Of a stretch of 64,000 nucleotides of DNA, positions 55,668-64,000 are shown in pieces. A program made the translations under genes and the position numbers. Below the pieces are notes generated by a model, which saw only the letters and a program-made list of their open reading frames with translations, was not told the origin of the DNA and did not search any database. Each line of letters opens with the position of its first letter. Position 1 is the stretch's first letter. Origin of the DNA: Streptomyces sp. ISL-10 (lineage in GTDB: Bacteria; Actinomycetota; Actinomycetes; Streptomycetales; Streptomycetaceae); assembly GCF_018614575.1 (NCBI RefSeq), contig NZ_JAGGOJ010000002.1, positions 62,001-126,000 on the forward strand. Reading direction: 5' to 3'.

Positions 55668-56252
55668 ATGGCGAAGACCGGTACGACGACCCAGGGGCTG
55701 CGCGCGGCGATCGAGCGCAGCGGCTACTACCCGGCCCTCGTGGCCGAGGCGGTGGAGGCCGCCGTCGGCGGCGAGCCGATCTCGTCGTACCTCGTGCACC
55801 AGGAGACCACGTTCGACGCCAACGAGGTCCGCCGCCATGTCACGGTCCTCGTCCTGACCGAGAACCGCTTCATCGTCAGCCACACCGACGAGCAGGCCGC
55901 CGACACCAGCTCCCCGACGCCGTACGCCACGACGTCCACCGAGTCGGTCAAGCTCGACCGCATCTCGTCCGTCGTGGTCAGCCGCGTCGTCGCCAACCCC
56001 GAGTCGTACACCCCCGGCACCCTGCCCCGCGAGGTCGTCCTCACCATCGGCTGGGGCGCCGTCTCGCGTATCGACCTGGAGCCCGCGGCCTGCGGTGACC
56101 CGAACTGCGACGCCGACCACGGCTACACCGGCAACTCGACCGCCGACGACCTCAGCCTGAGGGTGAGTGAGGCGGGCGACGGTCCCGACACCGTGCGCCA
56201 GACGCTCGCCTTCGCCCAGGCACTCTCCGAGGCCACGGCGGCCACCCGCTGA
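55668..56252 (+). CDS. DUF5998 family protein
   Basis: A 194-residue protein: GLRAAIERSGYYPALVAEAV opens the domain, DEVAL-like FIVSHTDEQAADTSS follows, and GDPNCDADHGYTG carries a Cys-x4-Cys-like pair before the final helix. Function unknown. The ATG at 55668 is seven bases after TAGGAT; leaderless start likely. The stop overlaps the next start by one base (TGATGG), so it is coupled to the phosphodiesterase-like gene. Confidence 0.85.
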   Translation: MAKTGTTTQGLRAAIERSGYYPALVAEAVEAAVGGEPISSYLVHQETTFDANEVRRHVTVLVLTENRFIVSHTDEQAADTSSPTPYATTSTESVKLDRISSVVVSRVVANPESYTPGTLPREVVLTIGWGAVSRIDLEPAACGDPNCDADHGYTGNSTADDLSLRVSEAGDGPDTVRQTLAFAQALSEATAATR

Positions 56253-57454
56253 TGGTCCAGCCCGCGCAGAGCGCCGTCTGGCCGGACGAGCCCACTCCGC
56301 TCGCACTCGACACCGCACCCGTGCCCGAGTACGGCACCGGCTCCCTCGCGGATCTCCTGCCCACCCTGGCTGCCGGCCTGGGCGTCCCCGGGCTCATGAG
56401 GCGCATCCCGGAGCTGACACCCGCCGACCGCAACTGCGTGTTCCTGATCGACGGTCTCGGCTGGGAGCAGATCAAGGCGCACCCGGACGAGGCCCCGTAC
56501 CTGACCTCCCTGCTCGGCACCTCGCGCGGGGGTACCGGCCGTCCGCTCACGGCCGGGTTCCCCGCCACCACCGCCACCTCGCTCGCCTCCGTCGGCACCG
56601 GCCTGCCACCCGGCGTGCACGGCCTGCCCGGCTACACCGCGCGCAATCCGGAGACCGGCGAGCTGATGAACCAGCTGCGCTGGAAGCCCTGGACCCCGCC
56701 ACGCGTGTGGCAGCCCTACCCGACCGTCTTCCAGCTCGCAGACGAGGCGGGGGTGCATACGGCGCAGGTGTCGTCGCCGACGTTCGAGCAGACGCCGCTC
56801 ACCAAGATCGCGCTCAGCGGCGGCACGTTTCACGGGCGGCTCTCCGGCGAGGAGCGCATGGACCTCGCCGCCGAGCAGCTCGCCGCCGGCGACCGCTCGC
56901 TGGTCTACACGTACTACAGCGATGTCGACGGCAAGGGCCATCGCTTCGGTGTGGACTCCGACGCCTGGCGTGGACAGTTGATGTACGTGGACCGGCTGGT
57001 GCAGCGCCTCGCCGAGCAACTGCCGCCCCGCGCCGCCCTGTACGTCACCGCCGACCACGGCATGATCGACATCCCCTTCGACGAGCAGTCCCGCATCGAC
57101 TTCGACGAGGACTGGGAGCTGCGCGCCGGTGTCGCCCTGTTGGGCGGCGAAGGCCGGGCCCGCCATGTCTACGCCGTGCCGGGCGCCCAGTCCGATGTGC
57201 TCGCGGTCTGGCGGGAGGTGCTGGGCGAGCAGTTCTGGGTGGCCGGCCGGGACGAAGCGATCGCCGCCGGCTGGTTCGGCGACCGGGTCGACGAGCGGGT
57301 GTACGGGCGGATCGGCGACGTCGTCGCCGCGGCCCACGACGATGTGGTGATCATCGCGTCGGTCAACGAGCCGCACGAATCGGCCATGGTCGGCATGCAC
57401 GGGTCCATGACCCCCGTCGAGCAGCTCGTCCCCCTCCTCGAACTACGCTCGTAA
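56252..57454 (+). CDS. Alkaline phosphatase superfamily (nucleotide pyrophosphatase-like) protein
   Basis: A 400-residue enzyme of the type I phosphodiesterase/nucleotide pyrophosphatase clan. Metal and nucleophile sites: VFLIDGLGWEQ (Asp), PATTATSLASVGTG (Thr nucleophile), YYSDVDGKGHRFG (Asp/His), TADHGMID (Asp-His) and a final MHGSM His. Cytoplasmic, since no signal peptide is present. The substrate is unknown; the family hydrolyses nucleotide or glycerophospho diesters. It is coupled to the DUF5998 gene and followed 49 bases later by tdk. Confidence 0.92.
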   Translation: MVQPAQSAVWPDEPTPLALDTAPVPEYGTGSLADLLPTLAAGLGVPGLMRRIPELTPADRNCVFLIDGLGWEQIKAHPDEAPYLTSLLGTSRGGTGRPLTAGFPATTATSLASVGTGLPPGVHGLPGYTARNPETGELMNQLRWKPWTPPRVWQPYPTVFQLADEAGVHTAQVSSPTFEQTPLTKIALSGGTFHGRLSGEERMDLAAEQLAAGDRSLVYTYYSDVDGKGHRFGVDSDAWRGQLMYVDRLVQRLAEQLPPRAALYVTADHGMIDIPFDEQSRIDFDEDWELRAGVALLGGEGRARHVYAVPGAQSDVLAVWREVLGEQFWVAGRDEAIAAGWFGDRVDERVYGRIGDVVAAAHDDVVIIASVNEPHESAMVGMHGSMTPVEQLVPLLELRS

Positions 57455-57503
57455 CCCCCGCATCCCCACCGCCTCCCACGACCCGAAAGGTCCTCGACCT
57501 CCC

Positions 57504-58154
57504 ATGCCCGAGCTGGTGTTCTTCTCCGGAACGATGGACTGCGGAAAGAGCACCCTCGCTCTTCAGATCGAGCACAACAGGTCGGCGCGCGGCCTGCAGG
57601 GCATGATCTTCACGCGGGACGACCGGGCGGGCGAGGGCAAGTTGTCCTCCCGGCTGGGCCTGGTGACCGACGCCGTCGAGGCAGCCGAGGGCTTCGATTT
57701 CTACGCGTACCTCGTCGACCGTCTCTCCAAGGGCGGCCGCTGCGACTATGTGATCGCGGACGAGGCGCAGTTCCTCGCGCCCGAGCAGGTCGACCAGCTG
57801 GCCCGTATCGTCGACGACCTGGAGCTGGACGTCTTCGCCTTCGGCATCACCACCGATTTCCGCTCCAAGCTCTTCCCCGGCTCGCAGCGGCTCGTCGAAC
57901 TGGCCGACCGCGTCGAGGTGTTGCAGGTCGAGGCGCTGTGCTGGTGCGGTGCGCGCGCCACGCACAACGCCCGCACCGTCGGCGGCGAGATGGTCGTCGA
58001 GGGCGCCCAGGTCGTGGTCGGGGACGTCAACCAGTCACCGGACGAGATCGGTTACGAGGTGCTGTGCCGACGCCACCACCGGCGCCGGATGACGGCGGCG
58101 ACAGCGCGCGCGGCCGCTCTGTCCCCTGACGTCCTGCCGGTCGGGACCGTCTGA
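57504..58154 (+). CDS. tdk: Thymidine kinase
   Basis: A 216-residue type II thymidine kinase. Walker A is GTMDCGKSTLAL; DEAQFL is the Walker B/catalytic Glu; and a zinc site uses CWCGARATHN and CRRHH. It phosphorylates thymidine for salvage. ATG 57504 fits the family start. It is the last gene of a short co-directional run starting at 55668. Confidence 0.97.
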   Translation: MPELVFFSGTMDCGKSTLALQIEHNRSARGLQGMIFTRDDRAGEGKLSSRLGLVTDAVEAAEGFDFYAYLVDRLSKGGRCDYVIADEAQFLAPEQVDQLARIVDDLELDVFAFGITTDFRSKLFPGSQRLVELADRVEVLQVEALCWCGARATHNARTVGGEMVVEGAQVVVGDVNQSPDEIGYEVLCRRHHRRRMTAATARAAALSPDVLPVGTV

Positions 58155-58252
58155 CGGGGCGGTTCCGTCGGCCTGACGGTACGGACTGCTTGACCGGGTA
58201 TCCGGCTCGGACAGCACGGTCGGCCGGCCGCCCGGTCCCGCCGCGTCCGCCG

Positions 58253-58446
58253 CCTCAGCCCCCGGTTCGCCGGTACCTCAGCCCCGGCCCGCCGCCTCTG
58301 CCCCGGCACGCACGCCCCGCCGCGCCCGCCGCCTCAGCCCCCGGTTCGCCGGTACCTCGGCCCCGGCCCGCCGCCTCTGCCCCGGCTGCAGGCCCCGCCG
58401 CGTCCGCCGCCTCTGCCCCGGCACGCACGCGCCGCCGCGCCCGCAG
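58253..58446. repeat. 79-bp imperfect tandem repeat between tdk and the VOC gene
   Basis: CCTCAGCCCCCGGTTCGCCG starts at 58253 and again at 58332 (79 bp); the second unit runs 78 bp and a shortened third begins at 58410. It directly abuts the 3' end of the VOC gene, in the spacer between converging genes. Confidence 0.85.
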
Positions 58447-58448
58447 TC

Positions 58449-59237
58449 TCAGCCCCGCTCCGTCCGCACGATCGTGAACACCGCGCCCTCCGGGTCCGCG
58501 ACGGTCGCCTCGCGACATCCGGCCCCGGTCCCCGGGGGCCGGATCACCCGCCCGCCCAGCTCGACGACCCGCTGAGCCGCCGCGTCGGTGTCCTCGACCT
58601 CGAAGTACGTCATCCAGTGCGGGCCGCGGTCCCGGGGGAGCGCCTGGCCGACGCCGCGCACCGAGGCCACCGGCCGACCGCCGACGAGCAGCGTCAGACG
58701 GTCCTCCTCGGCCGGGCCGCCGTCGGCGGACGGGACGAGCGCCTGCGTCTCGTGGCCGAAGACCACCTGGTAGAACTTGCTCACGGCCGTGTCCCGGGCG
58801 ACCAGCTCGTTCCACACCGGCGTGCCATGGGTGCCGTGGACGGCGGTGCCGGTGTGTGCCGCGGCCTGCCAGACGCCGAAGACCGCGCCCACCGGGTCGG
58901 AGGCGATGGCCATCCGGCCTTCTTCCCCGGCGACCAGCGGGCCCACGCCCACGGTGCCGCAGGCGCTCCGGATCGCCTCGGCCGTCGCGTCCGCGTCGTC
59001 CGTCGCCAGATACGGCGTCCAGGCGACCGGCAGATGACGGTCGGCGGGCAGGCGGCCGATCCCTGCCACCTCCTTGCCGTCGAGCAGCGCGCGGACGTAC
59101 GGACCCAATTGCGGCGGGCCGGGCGCGAACTCCCATCCGAACAGCGACGCGTAGAACTCCTGCGTCACATCAAGGCCGTGCACCATCAGGCTCACCCAGC
59201 AGGGTGTGCCGGGCGCGCGCCGAGTCGCCTCGGTCAT
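58449..59237 (-). CDS. VOC/glyoxalase-like protein, two-domain
   Basis: A 262-residue vicinal-oxygen-chelate protein with two repeats: TPCWVSLMVHGLDVTQEFYA in the first half and GTPVWNELVARDTAVSKFYQ in the second; DPVGAVFGVWQA and ADPEGAVFTIVR end each. Such proteins use a metal for isomerase, dioxygenase or resistance roles; here the function is unknown. The ATG at 59237 has GGAGAG seven bases upstream. The gene runs into the 79-bp repeat array. Confidence 0.9.
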   Translation of the reverse strand: MTEATRRAPGTPCWVSLMVHGLDVTQEFYASLFGWEFAPGPPQLGPYVRALLDGKEVAGIGRLPADRHLPVAWTPYLATDDADATAEAIRSACGTVGVGPLVAGEEGRMAIASDPVGAVFGVWQAAAHTGTAVHGTHGTPVWNELVARDTAVSKFYQVVFGHETQALVPSADGGPAEEDRLTLLVGGRPVASVRGVGQALPRDRGPHWMTYFEVEDTDAAAQRVVELGGRVIRPPGTGAGCREATVADPEGAVFTIVRTERG

Positions 59238-59458
59238 TGTCACTCTCTCCTCGGACCATCGTGGTGGCCGTGCGGGGACGGGCGCGCCGTTGTGCGGACA
59301 GGGTGTGCGCCCGAGCAGATGCTTTCACCACCGGACGCCCACTGCGCCCCGGCCGCGCCGGATGTGGCGGGTTCCCGCCGGAGCATGCCCGGTCTGCAGC
59401 CGGTCATCCGCCTCGAGGGCGTTACGGTGCGGCGATGCGGTGCGCGAGGATGGCCCGT

Positions 59459-60289
59459 ATGACACCCATCATCTCCGCGGCCGATCTTGCGACCGAACTC
59501 GCCGGCCCGACCCCGCCGGTGCTGCTCGACGTCCGCTACCAGCTCGGCGGTCCGCACGGCCGGCCCGCGTACGAGGCCGGGCACATCCCCGGCGCCGTCT
59601 TCGTCGACCTCGATGCGGAACTGGCCGGGCCCCCCGGAGCTGGCGGCCGGCATCCTCTGCCCGACATCGACGCCTTCGGCGCGGCGATGCGCCGCGCAGG
59701 CGTCGGCGCCGGCATGCCGGTCGTGACGTACGACGGCGACAAGGGCTGGGGTGCGGCCCGTGCCTGGTGGCTGCTGCGCTGGGCGGGGCACGCCGACGTA
59801 CGGGTGCTCGACGGCGGGCTCGCCGCCTGGACGGGGCCGCTGGAGACGAAGGAGCCCGAGCCCGTGGAGGGCGACTTCGTCCCCGCGCCCGGCGCGCTGC
59901 CCCTGCTGGACGCGGACGGCGCTGCGGCCATGGCCCGGGAGGGGCTGCTGCTGGATGCCAGGGCGGGGGAGCGGTACCGGGGCGAGGTGGAGCCCATCGA
60001 CGCGGTCGCGGGCCATATCCCGGGTGCGGTCTCGGCTCCGACCTCGGAGAACGTGGACGAGACGGGACGCTTCCTGCCGCGCGAGCAGCTGGTCGCGCGC
60101 TTCGTCGGCCTGGGCGCCGGCGAGGACGCGAAGAGCGTCGGCGTCTACTGCGGGTCGGGCGTCTCGGCGGCGCAGCAGGCGGTCGCGCTGGAACTGGCGG
60201 GCTTCGTCCCGGCGTTGTACGCGGGCTCGTGGTCGCAGTGGTCGCGCGACCCGTCTCGCCCGGTTGCCACAGGTCCTGATCCGTCCTGA
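59459..60289 (+). CDS. Thiosulfate/3-mercaptopyruvate sulfurtransferase (rhodanese)
   Basis: A 276-residue two-domain rhodanese. The C-terminal domain has the active Cys in GVYCGSGVSAAQ; the N-terminal domain lacks it (TYDGDKGWGAARAWW). It moves a sulfane sulfur to cyanide or another thiol acceptor. GAGGA lies eight bases before the ATG at 59459. A longer alternative at 59435 has TACGGT six bases upstream and could be leaderless. Confidence 0.92.
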   Translation: MTPIISAADLATELAGPTPPVLLDVRYQLGGPHGRPAYEAGHIPGAVFVDLDAELAGPPGAGGRHPLPDIDAFGAAMRRAGVGAGMPVVTYDGDKGWGAARAWWLLRWAGHADVRVLDGGLAAWTGPLETKEPEPVEGDFVPAPGALPLLDADGAAAMAREGLLLDARAGERYRGEVEPIDAVAGHIPGAVSAPTSENVDETGRFLPREQLVARFVGLGAGEDAKSVGVYCGSGVSAAQQAVALELAGFVPALYAGSWSQWSRDPSRPVATGPDPS

Positions 60290-60824
60290 CGCCTCCGTGA
60301 TGGGTGGTCCGGTGCAGTGGTGTTCCGTACGCCGGACCATCGCGCGTGCTGGTGCGGGTGGGTGTTGCGTTGCACGCGGGCTTGCGGGTGTCGGTGGTCG
60401 GGCGCCCGGTTGCCACGCGGCTCGGCCCGTTCCGACGCCGCCACGGTGGATCGGCCCGGGAGCGCCCGGAGCCGGCCGGGGCCGTGGCGGCACGCGCCGT
60501 CAGCGCGGCCGGCAGTTCCGCCGCGCGGCCCGGCCGGATGGACCCGCCCTGTCGGTCACGTCATGGCCCCGTCCGAGCCTGTGCGCCCCCGCAGCGATCA
60601 GGTCGGCGTCGGGCATGCGCGACCTGCTCTCATGCAGGAGCTGTGGCGGGCCTGGGCGTTGCCTGGCCCGGCTCCGCGGAGCTGCTGCTGTGTCCGCCGC
60701 TGCTGCACCGGCGGCACGCGGCCCGGGTGGTCGTGCGACGTGCCGTCCGTGGCGGGGCCGCGCGCCCCGGCCGGGGCGCGGCGCGGCGGCATGCGTACCC
60801 GACGGGGCTCGCGGCCGCGCACGC
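60290..60824. other. GC-rich spacer without a supported gene
   Basis: More than 500 bases between the converging rhodanese and sepH genes. Open frames exist on both strands but none has a ribosome binding site or a recognisable domain. It may be the remains of a lost gene. Confidence 0.5.
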
Positions 60825-60859
60825 CGAAGGGCCGGCACCGCACCGGTGCCGGCCCTTCG
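60825..60859 (-). terminator. Terminator of sepH
   Basis: CGAAGGGCCGGCACCG pairs perfectly (16 bp) with its complement around CAC, nine bases after the sepH stop. Confidence 0.85.
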
Positions 60860-60867
60860 CCGAGCCG

Positions 60868-61914
60868 CTACTCCTGCTTCTTGCGCCGCGTGCCGAAGAC
60901 GATCTCGTCCCAGCTCGGCACGGCCGCCCGGCGGCCGGGGCGGACGCCGTCCGCCTCCGCTTGGCGGTCCGTGGTGCCGGTCAGCCGGTCGCGGTGGCCC
61001 GCCACCGAGCGCGGCATCAGCACGTCCGCGTACGCCGAGCCCGCACCCGCCGACGCCGCGGGAGCCACCGGCTCCTCCTCGGCCTCAGGCTCCTGGGCGG
61101 GGTCGAGCGCGGCGGGCTCCGGCTGTGCCGGGCGCTCCGGGACGACCATGTCGCCGCGGAAGTTCGGCACGGCCTCCAACAGGCTGGTCAGGGAGTCCCG
61201 TTCGCCGCTGTCCTCCGCGTCGGGCGCGGGGCCGACCGCGGGCCGGTCCATCTGGCGGTCCAGGGCACGGTCCAGCGGCCGGTCTCTCGGCAGCCGTGCG
61301 ATACGCGGCACGAACGGGAAGCTCGGCTCCTGCGCGATCGTGTCGTCCGTCTCGCCGATCAGCGCGCGCGCCTCGTCGTCGACGGCCTGGACGAGCCGCC
61401 GCGGCGGGTCGTACGTCCAGCTCGCCGAATGGGGCTCGCCGGCCACCCGGTAGACCAGCAGGACCTCCCAGGTGCCGTCGTCACGGCGCCACGAGTCCCA
61501 CTGCACGGTGTCCTTCTCGGCGCCGCGCAGCAGCAGCCGTTCCTGCACCGCTTCGCCGAGCTGTGGGCCGGTGTTCTCGCCAGGACGGCGTACGGGCGTC
61601 TTACGGGCCCGCTCCGCCATGAACGCGCGCTCGGCGAGGACCGGGCCCTCGAAGCGGCGCACCCGGTCGACGGGAATGCCGGCGAGCTGCGCGACCTCCT
61701 CGGCTGAGGCACCCGCGCGTATACGCGCCTGGATGTCGCGGGGGCGGAGATGACTCTCCACCTCGATCTCGATCTGGCCGAGACGGGCGCGGTCGTTGCG
61801 CACCGCGGCGCGCAGCCGCTCATCGATCGGAAGCGTGTATTCCGTGCTGTCCGCAGCCTTGAGCACCAGCCGTGTGCCGTCGTTGGAGACGGCCACGACA
61901 CGCAGTTCGGGCAT
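60868..61914 (-). CDS. sepH: SepH, cell-division protein (DUF3071)
   Basis: A 348-residue protein starting MPELRVVAVSNDGTRLVLKA. The N-terminal DUF3071 domain carries a helix-turn-helix (ASAEEVAQLAGIPVDRVRRF, about residues 75-105). The C-terminal half is disordered, acidic and Pro/Ala-rich. SepH of S. venezuelae binds FtsZ and promotes filament assembly for sporulation septa; length and domain order match. The ATG at 61914 follows GGGAGG. Together with whiH and hrdB it marks this as a developmentally important block. Confidence 0.93.
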   Translation of the reverse strand: MPELRVVAVSNDGTRLVLKAADSTEYTLPIDERLRAAVRNDRARLGQIEIEVESHLRPRDIQARIRAGASAEEVAQLAGIPVDRVRRFEGPVLAERAFMAERARKTPVRRPGENTGPQLGEAVQERLLLRGAEKDTVQWDSWRRDDGTWEVLLVYRVAGEPHSASWTYDPPRRLVQAVDDEARALIGETDDTIAQEPSFPFVPRIARLPRDRPLDRALDRQMDRPAVGPAPDAEDSGERDSLTSLLEAVPNFRGDMVVPERPAQPEPAALDPAQEPEAEEEPVAPAASAGAGSAYADVLMPRSVAGHRDRLTGTTDRQAEADGVRPGRRAAVPSWDEIVFGTRRKKQE

Positions 61915-62074
61915 GGGGACCTCCCGGGTGGTGCCTGCCGACGTCACCTGCGTCGCTGCTTCCGCTAGTCGAGTGTGGCCTGCCCGGGTGCAGCCTGCCA
62001 CAACCTTGCCGAGTTGCCCGGCGTGTCGGGCACAGGCCCTTGATCGCCGTTATGGCACGGTTATCTATTTGCCA

Positions 62075-62101
62075 CTCAGAGTGATCGACGCTCACTCTGA
62101 G
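62075..62101. promoter_or_regulatory. Long perfect palindrome upstream of sepH
   Basis: CTCAGAGTGA (62075-62084) and TCACTCTGAG (62092-62101) are perfect inverted arms around TCGACGC. Flanks CTATTTGC and GCAATAG extend the symmetry. It lies 160 bases upstream of the sepH start and could be an operator. Confidence 0.6.
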
Positions 62102-62548
62102 CAATAGATTCCCGTCCGGTGCCGCGGCGCCGCCGGATCGAGCGCCGCTTTCGGCCCCCTACCTGGGGTCCCGAACACCACGAAGGTGCTGGGGCCCAGG
62201 GCTCGCCACAGTACTCCATTCGGGCCATCGGGGTGGACTGCCGCGCTGTCGAACTTCTCCGCGGGGGTGGGAGTTGGCGCGCCGAACGGGCGGTGACCAG
62301 GTGTTGTGCTTCACGGGAGAGGCAGAAACGGAACTGTCCACTTCGCTCAACTGTCCCTATCTGGGTGTACGAGGGGCAGATGGGTGGACAGGGGTGGGAG
62401 GTGCAGAAGAAGGCGGACGGCGGGACGAAAGAGCAGGAACGGGCCGAACGGTCCTTGGGCGCCGGCCACTCGGCCGGAGAGTCCGGCGTCCGAGGGCGGG
62501 TTCGGGGCGGCGACCACGTACGGCACCCGCGTGCGGAGACGCATCCGG
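62102..62548. other. Non-coding region between the lactone oxidase gene and sepH
   Basis: No supported gene on either strand; short frames have poor composition. It presumably holds the sepH promoter. Confidence 0.5.
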
Positions 62549-63877
62549 TCAGTCGCCCAGGACCCGCCGCAGGTAGGGGTTCTGGAACAGCCGGTCCGGA
62601 TCCAGCCGGTCCCTCAGCGCGGTGAACTCGCCGAACCTCGGGTACACATCGGCGAGGTACCCGGCGTCCCGTGTGTGGATCTTGCCCCAGTGCGGCCGCC
62701 CGGCGTGCGCGGTCATGATCCGCTCGACCGCGGTGAAGTAGGAGCGGTACGGCGTTCCCCGGTACATGTGAACGGCTATGTACGCGCTCTCGCGGCCCGA
62801 CGCCGTCGACAGCGTGATGTCGTCGGCCGGGGCGGTGCGCACCTCCACGGGGAAACCGATCCGCAGCGGCGAGCGGTCCACCATGGCCCGGACCTCGCGC
62901 AGCGCGTCGACCACCGCCTCACGCGGCAGCGCGTATTCCATCTCCACGAAGCGCACCCGGCGCGGAGATGTGAAGACCTTGTAGGGAATGTCCGTGTACG
63001 TGCGGGCGGACAGGGCCCGGCTGGAGAAGCGGGCGATGGCCGGGACGGCCGCCGGGAAGGTGCGGCCGAGTGAACAGGCCACCTGAAAAGCCCCGTTGGA
63101 CAGCAGCTCGTCGTCGATCCAGCCGCGCACGGCACCGGTCGGTGCGGCGGGGCCCGCACTGCGGTTGTTGCGCTTGGTGTTGCAGTTGCCGGTGTGCGGG
63201 AACCAGTAGAACTCGAAGTGCTCGTTCTCCGCGTGCAGGGCGTCGAAGTCCGTGAGCACCCGGTCGAGGGGCATCGGCTCCTCACGGGCCGTCAGCAGGA
63301 AGAGAGGTTCCACGGCGAACGTGATCGCGGTGACGACACCGAGCGCGCCGAGCCCGATCCGGGCCGCCGCGAAGAGGTCCGGATCCTCCTTCTCGGAGCA
63401 CGTGCGCACCCTGCCGTCCGCCGTCACCAGCTCAAGGGCCTTGATCTGCGCGGCCATCGAGGCAGAGTCGCGGCCGGTGCCGTGGGTGCCGGTCGACGTG
63501 GCGCCCGCGACGGTCTGCTCCATGATGTCGCCCATGTTGGTGAGCGACAGGCCCTCGCGCGCCAGCGCCGCGTTCAGCCGCTTGAGCGGAGTGCCCGAAT
63601 CTACGGTCACCGTCATCTCCGACCGGTCGATGCGCCGGATCCCGGTCATCAGGTCGGGACGGATCAGCAGCCCGTCGGTCGCGGCGATCGCGGTGAACGA
63701 GTGGCCGCTGCCCACGGTCTTGACCCGCAGCCCGTCCTCGGCCGCCCGGCGAACCGCGTCGGCCAGCTCCTGGACCGAGGCCGGTCGGGCCTCGCGCTGC
63801 GGCACCGAGGCGACGGTTCCCGCCCAGTTACGCCACGTGCTCCCCACGCTCTTCCGCCTGTTGCGAGTCCCGCTCAC
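62549..63877 (-). CDS. D-arabinono-1,4-lactone oxidase family FAD enzyme
   Basis: A 442-residue VAO-type flavoprotein. FAD_binding_4 domain at about 20-160 (GSGHSFTAIAATDGLLI, STGTHGTG where His may be the flavin-linked residue), then the ALO domain (HFEFYWFPHT, GRPHWGKIHT near the C-terminus). It oxidises an aldonolactone or sugar alcohol with O2; the substrate is not certain. The GTG at 63877 overlaps the upstream gene by 50 bases. It points toward sepH in the same direction. Confidence 0.92.
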   Translation of the reverse strand: MSGTRNRRKSVGSTWRNWAGTVASVPQREARPASVQELADAVRRAAEDGLRVKTVGSGHSFTAIAATDGLLIRPDLMTGIRRIDRSEMTVTVDSGTPLKRLNAALAREGLSLTNMGDIMEQTVAGATSTGTHGTGRDSASMAAQIKALELVTADGRVRTCSEKEDPDLFAAARIGLGALGVVTAITFAVEPLFLLTAREEPMPLDRVLTDFDALHAENEHFEFYWFPHTGNCNTKRNNRSAGPAAPTGAVRGWIDDELLSNGAFQVACSLGRTFPAAVPAIARFSSRALSARTYTDIPYKVFTSPRRVRFVEMEYALPREAVVDALREVRAMVDRSPLRIGFPVEVRTAPADDITLSTASGRESAYIAVHMYRGTPYRSYFTAVERIMTAHAGRPHWGKIHTRDAGYLADVYPRFGEFTALRDRLDPDRLFQNPYLRRVLGD

Positions 63878-64000
63878 GCTGCCCCTCCCGCGTCGGCACC
63901 GGCCTGCGCAGCCGACGGTACCCCAGGAACGCCACCACGGCCGCGAGCACTCCGGCAACGCCGGGCACCCCGTACCCCGCGGCCGCCCCGTGCGCGTCGA
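63828..64000 (-). CDS. C-terminal tail of a membrane protein, cut by window edge
   Basis: Minus-strand frame open from the window edge to a TAA at 63828. About 56 residues are visible: VPGVAGVLAAVVAFLGYRRL is a transmembrane helix ending in Arg residues, followed by a charged tail. Possibly an MFS transporter tail; not provable. Overlaps the next start by 50 bases. Confidence 0.6.
   Translation of the reverse strand, partial: DAHGAAAGYGVPGVAGVLAAVVAFLGYRRLRRPVPTREGQRERDSQQAEERGEHVA

Noticed and set aside
60500..60838. 112-codon minus-strand frame between the rhodanese and sepH genes
   Set aside because: Pro/Arg/Ala-rich frame of random composition that runs into the sepH terminator; no domain.

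Overview
The window is a piece of a Streptomyces chromosome. The evidence is very high G+C with G/C in third codon positions, GTG and TTG starts, a HrdB-type principal sigma factor with a long Lys/Ala-rich N-terminal region, the development genes whiH and sepH, a B12-dependent ribonucleotide reductase behind nrdR, split parE/parC loci and a c-di-AMP (ydaO-type) riboswitch. From memory the gene order resembles the S. coelicolor SCO5799-SCO5857 region; I could not run an alignment. No rRNA, tRNA, IS element, prophage or CRISPR array was seen.

Region by region. 1-4461: the 3' part of an NRPS-independent siderophore operon (IucA/IucC synthetase cut by the window edge, an IucB-like acyltransferase, a second synthetase). 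4515-11735: genome maintenance and nucleotide supply: a DinG-type helicase, lexA with its SOS box, and nrdR-nrdJ behind tandem NrdR boxes. 11790-18112: accessory genes: a TerD protein, a DUF4937-like protein, a TetR regulator, a histidine phosphatase, an ADP-ribosylglycohydrolase, and a divergent MFS exporter/TetR pair with two 20-bp operators. 18186-26475: rnhB, an orphan UvrD-C-like protein, a RadC-like protein lacking its metal histidines, a RecQ helicase fused to a phosphoribosyltransferase-like domain, a DUF4192 protein and a debranching-enzyme-like protein. An inverted pair of DnaA boxes lies between recQ and the DUF4192 gene. 26572-28068: a NUDIX regulator and a decayed ABC permease.

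28228-34949 holds whiH, hrdB (with an ECF-type promoter), a secreted trypsin-like protease, a small zinc-binding protein and parE. 34970-36317 is a two-component system reduced by deletion and frameshifts to a fused pseudogene. 36416-40991 is a DUF485/sodium-solute symporter pair next to a CitA/CitB-type two-component system. 41212-51249 carries two small unknown genes, a CobW-type GTPase, parC, an active/inactive M16 peptidase pair, an M23 peptidase under a c-di-AMP riboswitch and a GntR regulator. 51432-58154 has ptsH, a PatA-like acetyltransferase/acyl-CoA synthetase fusion with an expanded repeat linker, a DUF5998 protein, an alkaline-phosphatase-family enzyme and thymidine kinase. 58449-64000 has a VOC protein, a rhodanese, sepH, a D-arabinono-1,4-lactone oxidase and the tail of a membrane protein.

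Most of this is conserved core chromosome. The best candidates for undescribed biology are the recQ-PRTase/RadC-like/UvrD-C-like/DUF4192 neighbourhood with its DnaA boxes, the decaying ABC and two-component loci, the repeat-expanded PatA linker, and the set of promoters whose -10 box sits 6-10 bases before the start codon (leaderless mRNAs).
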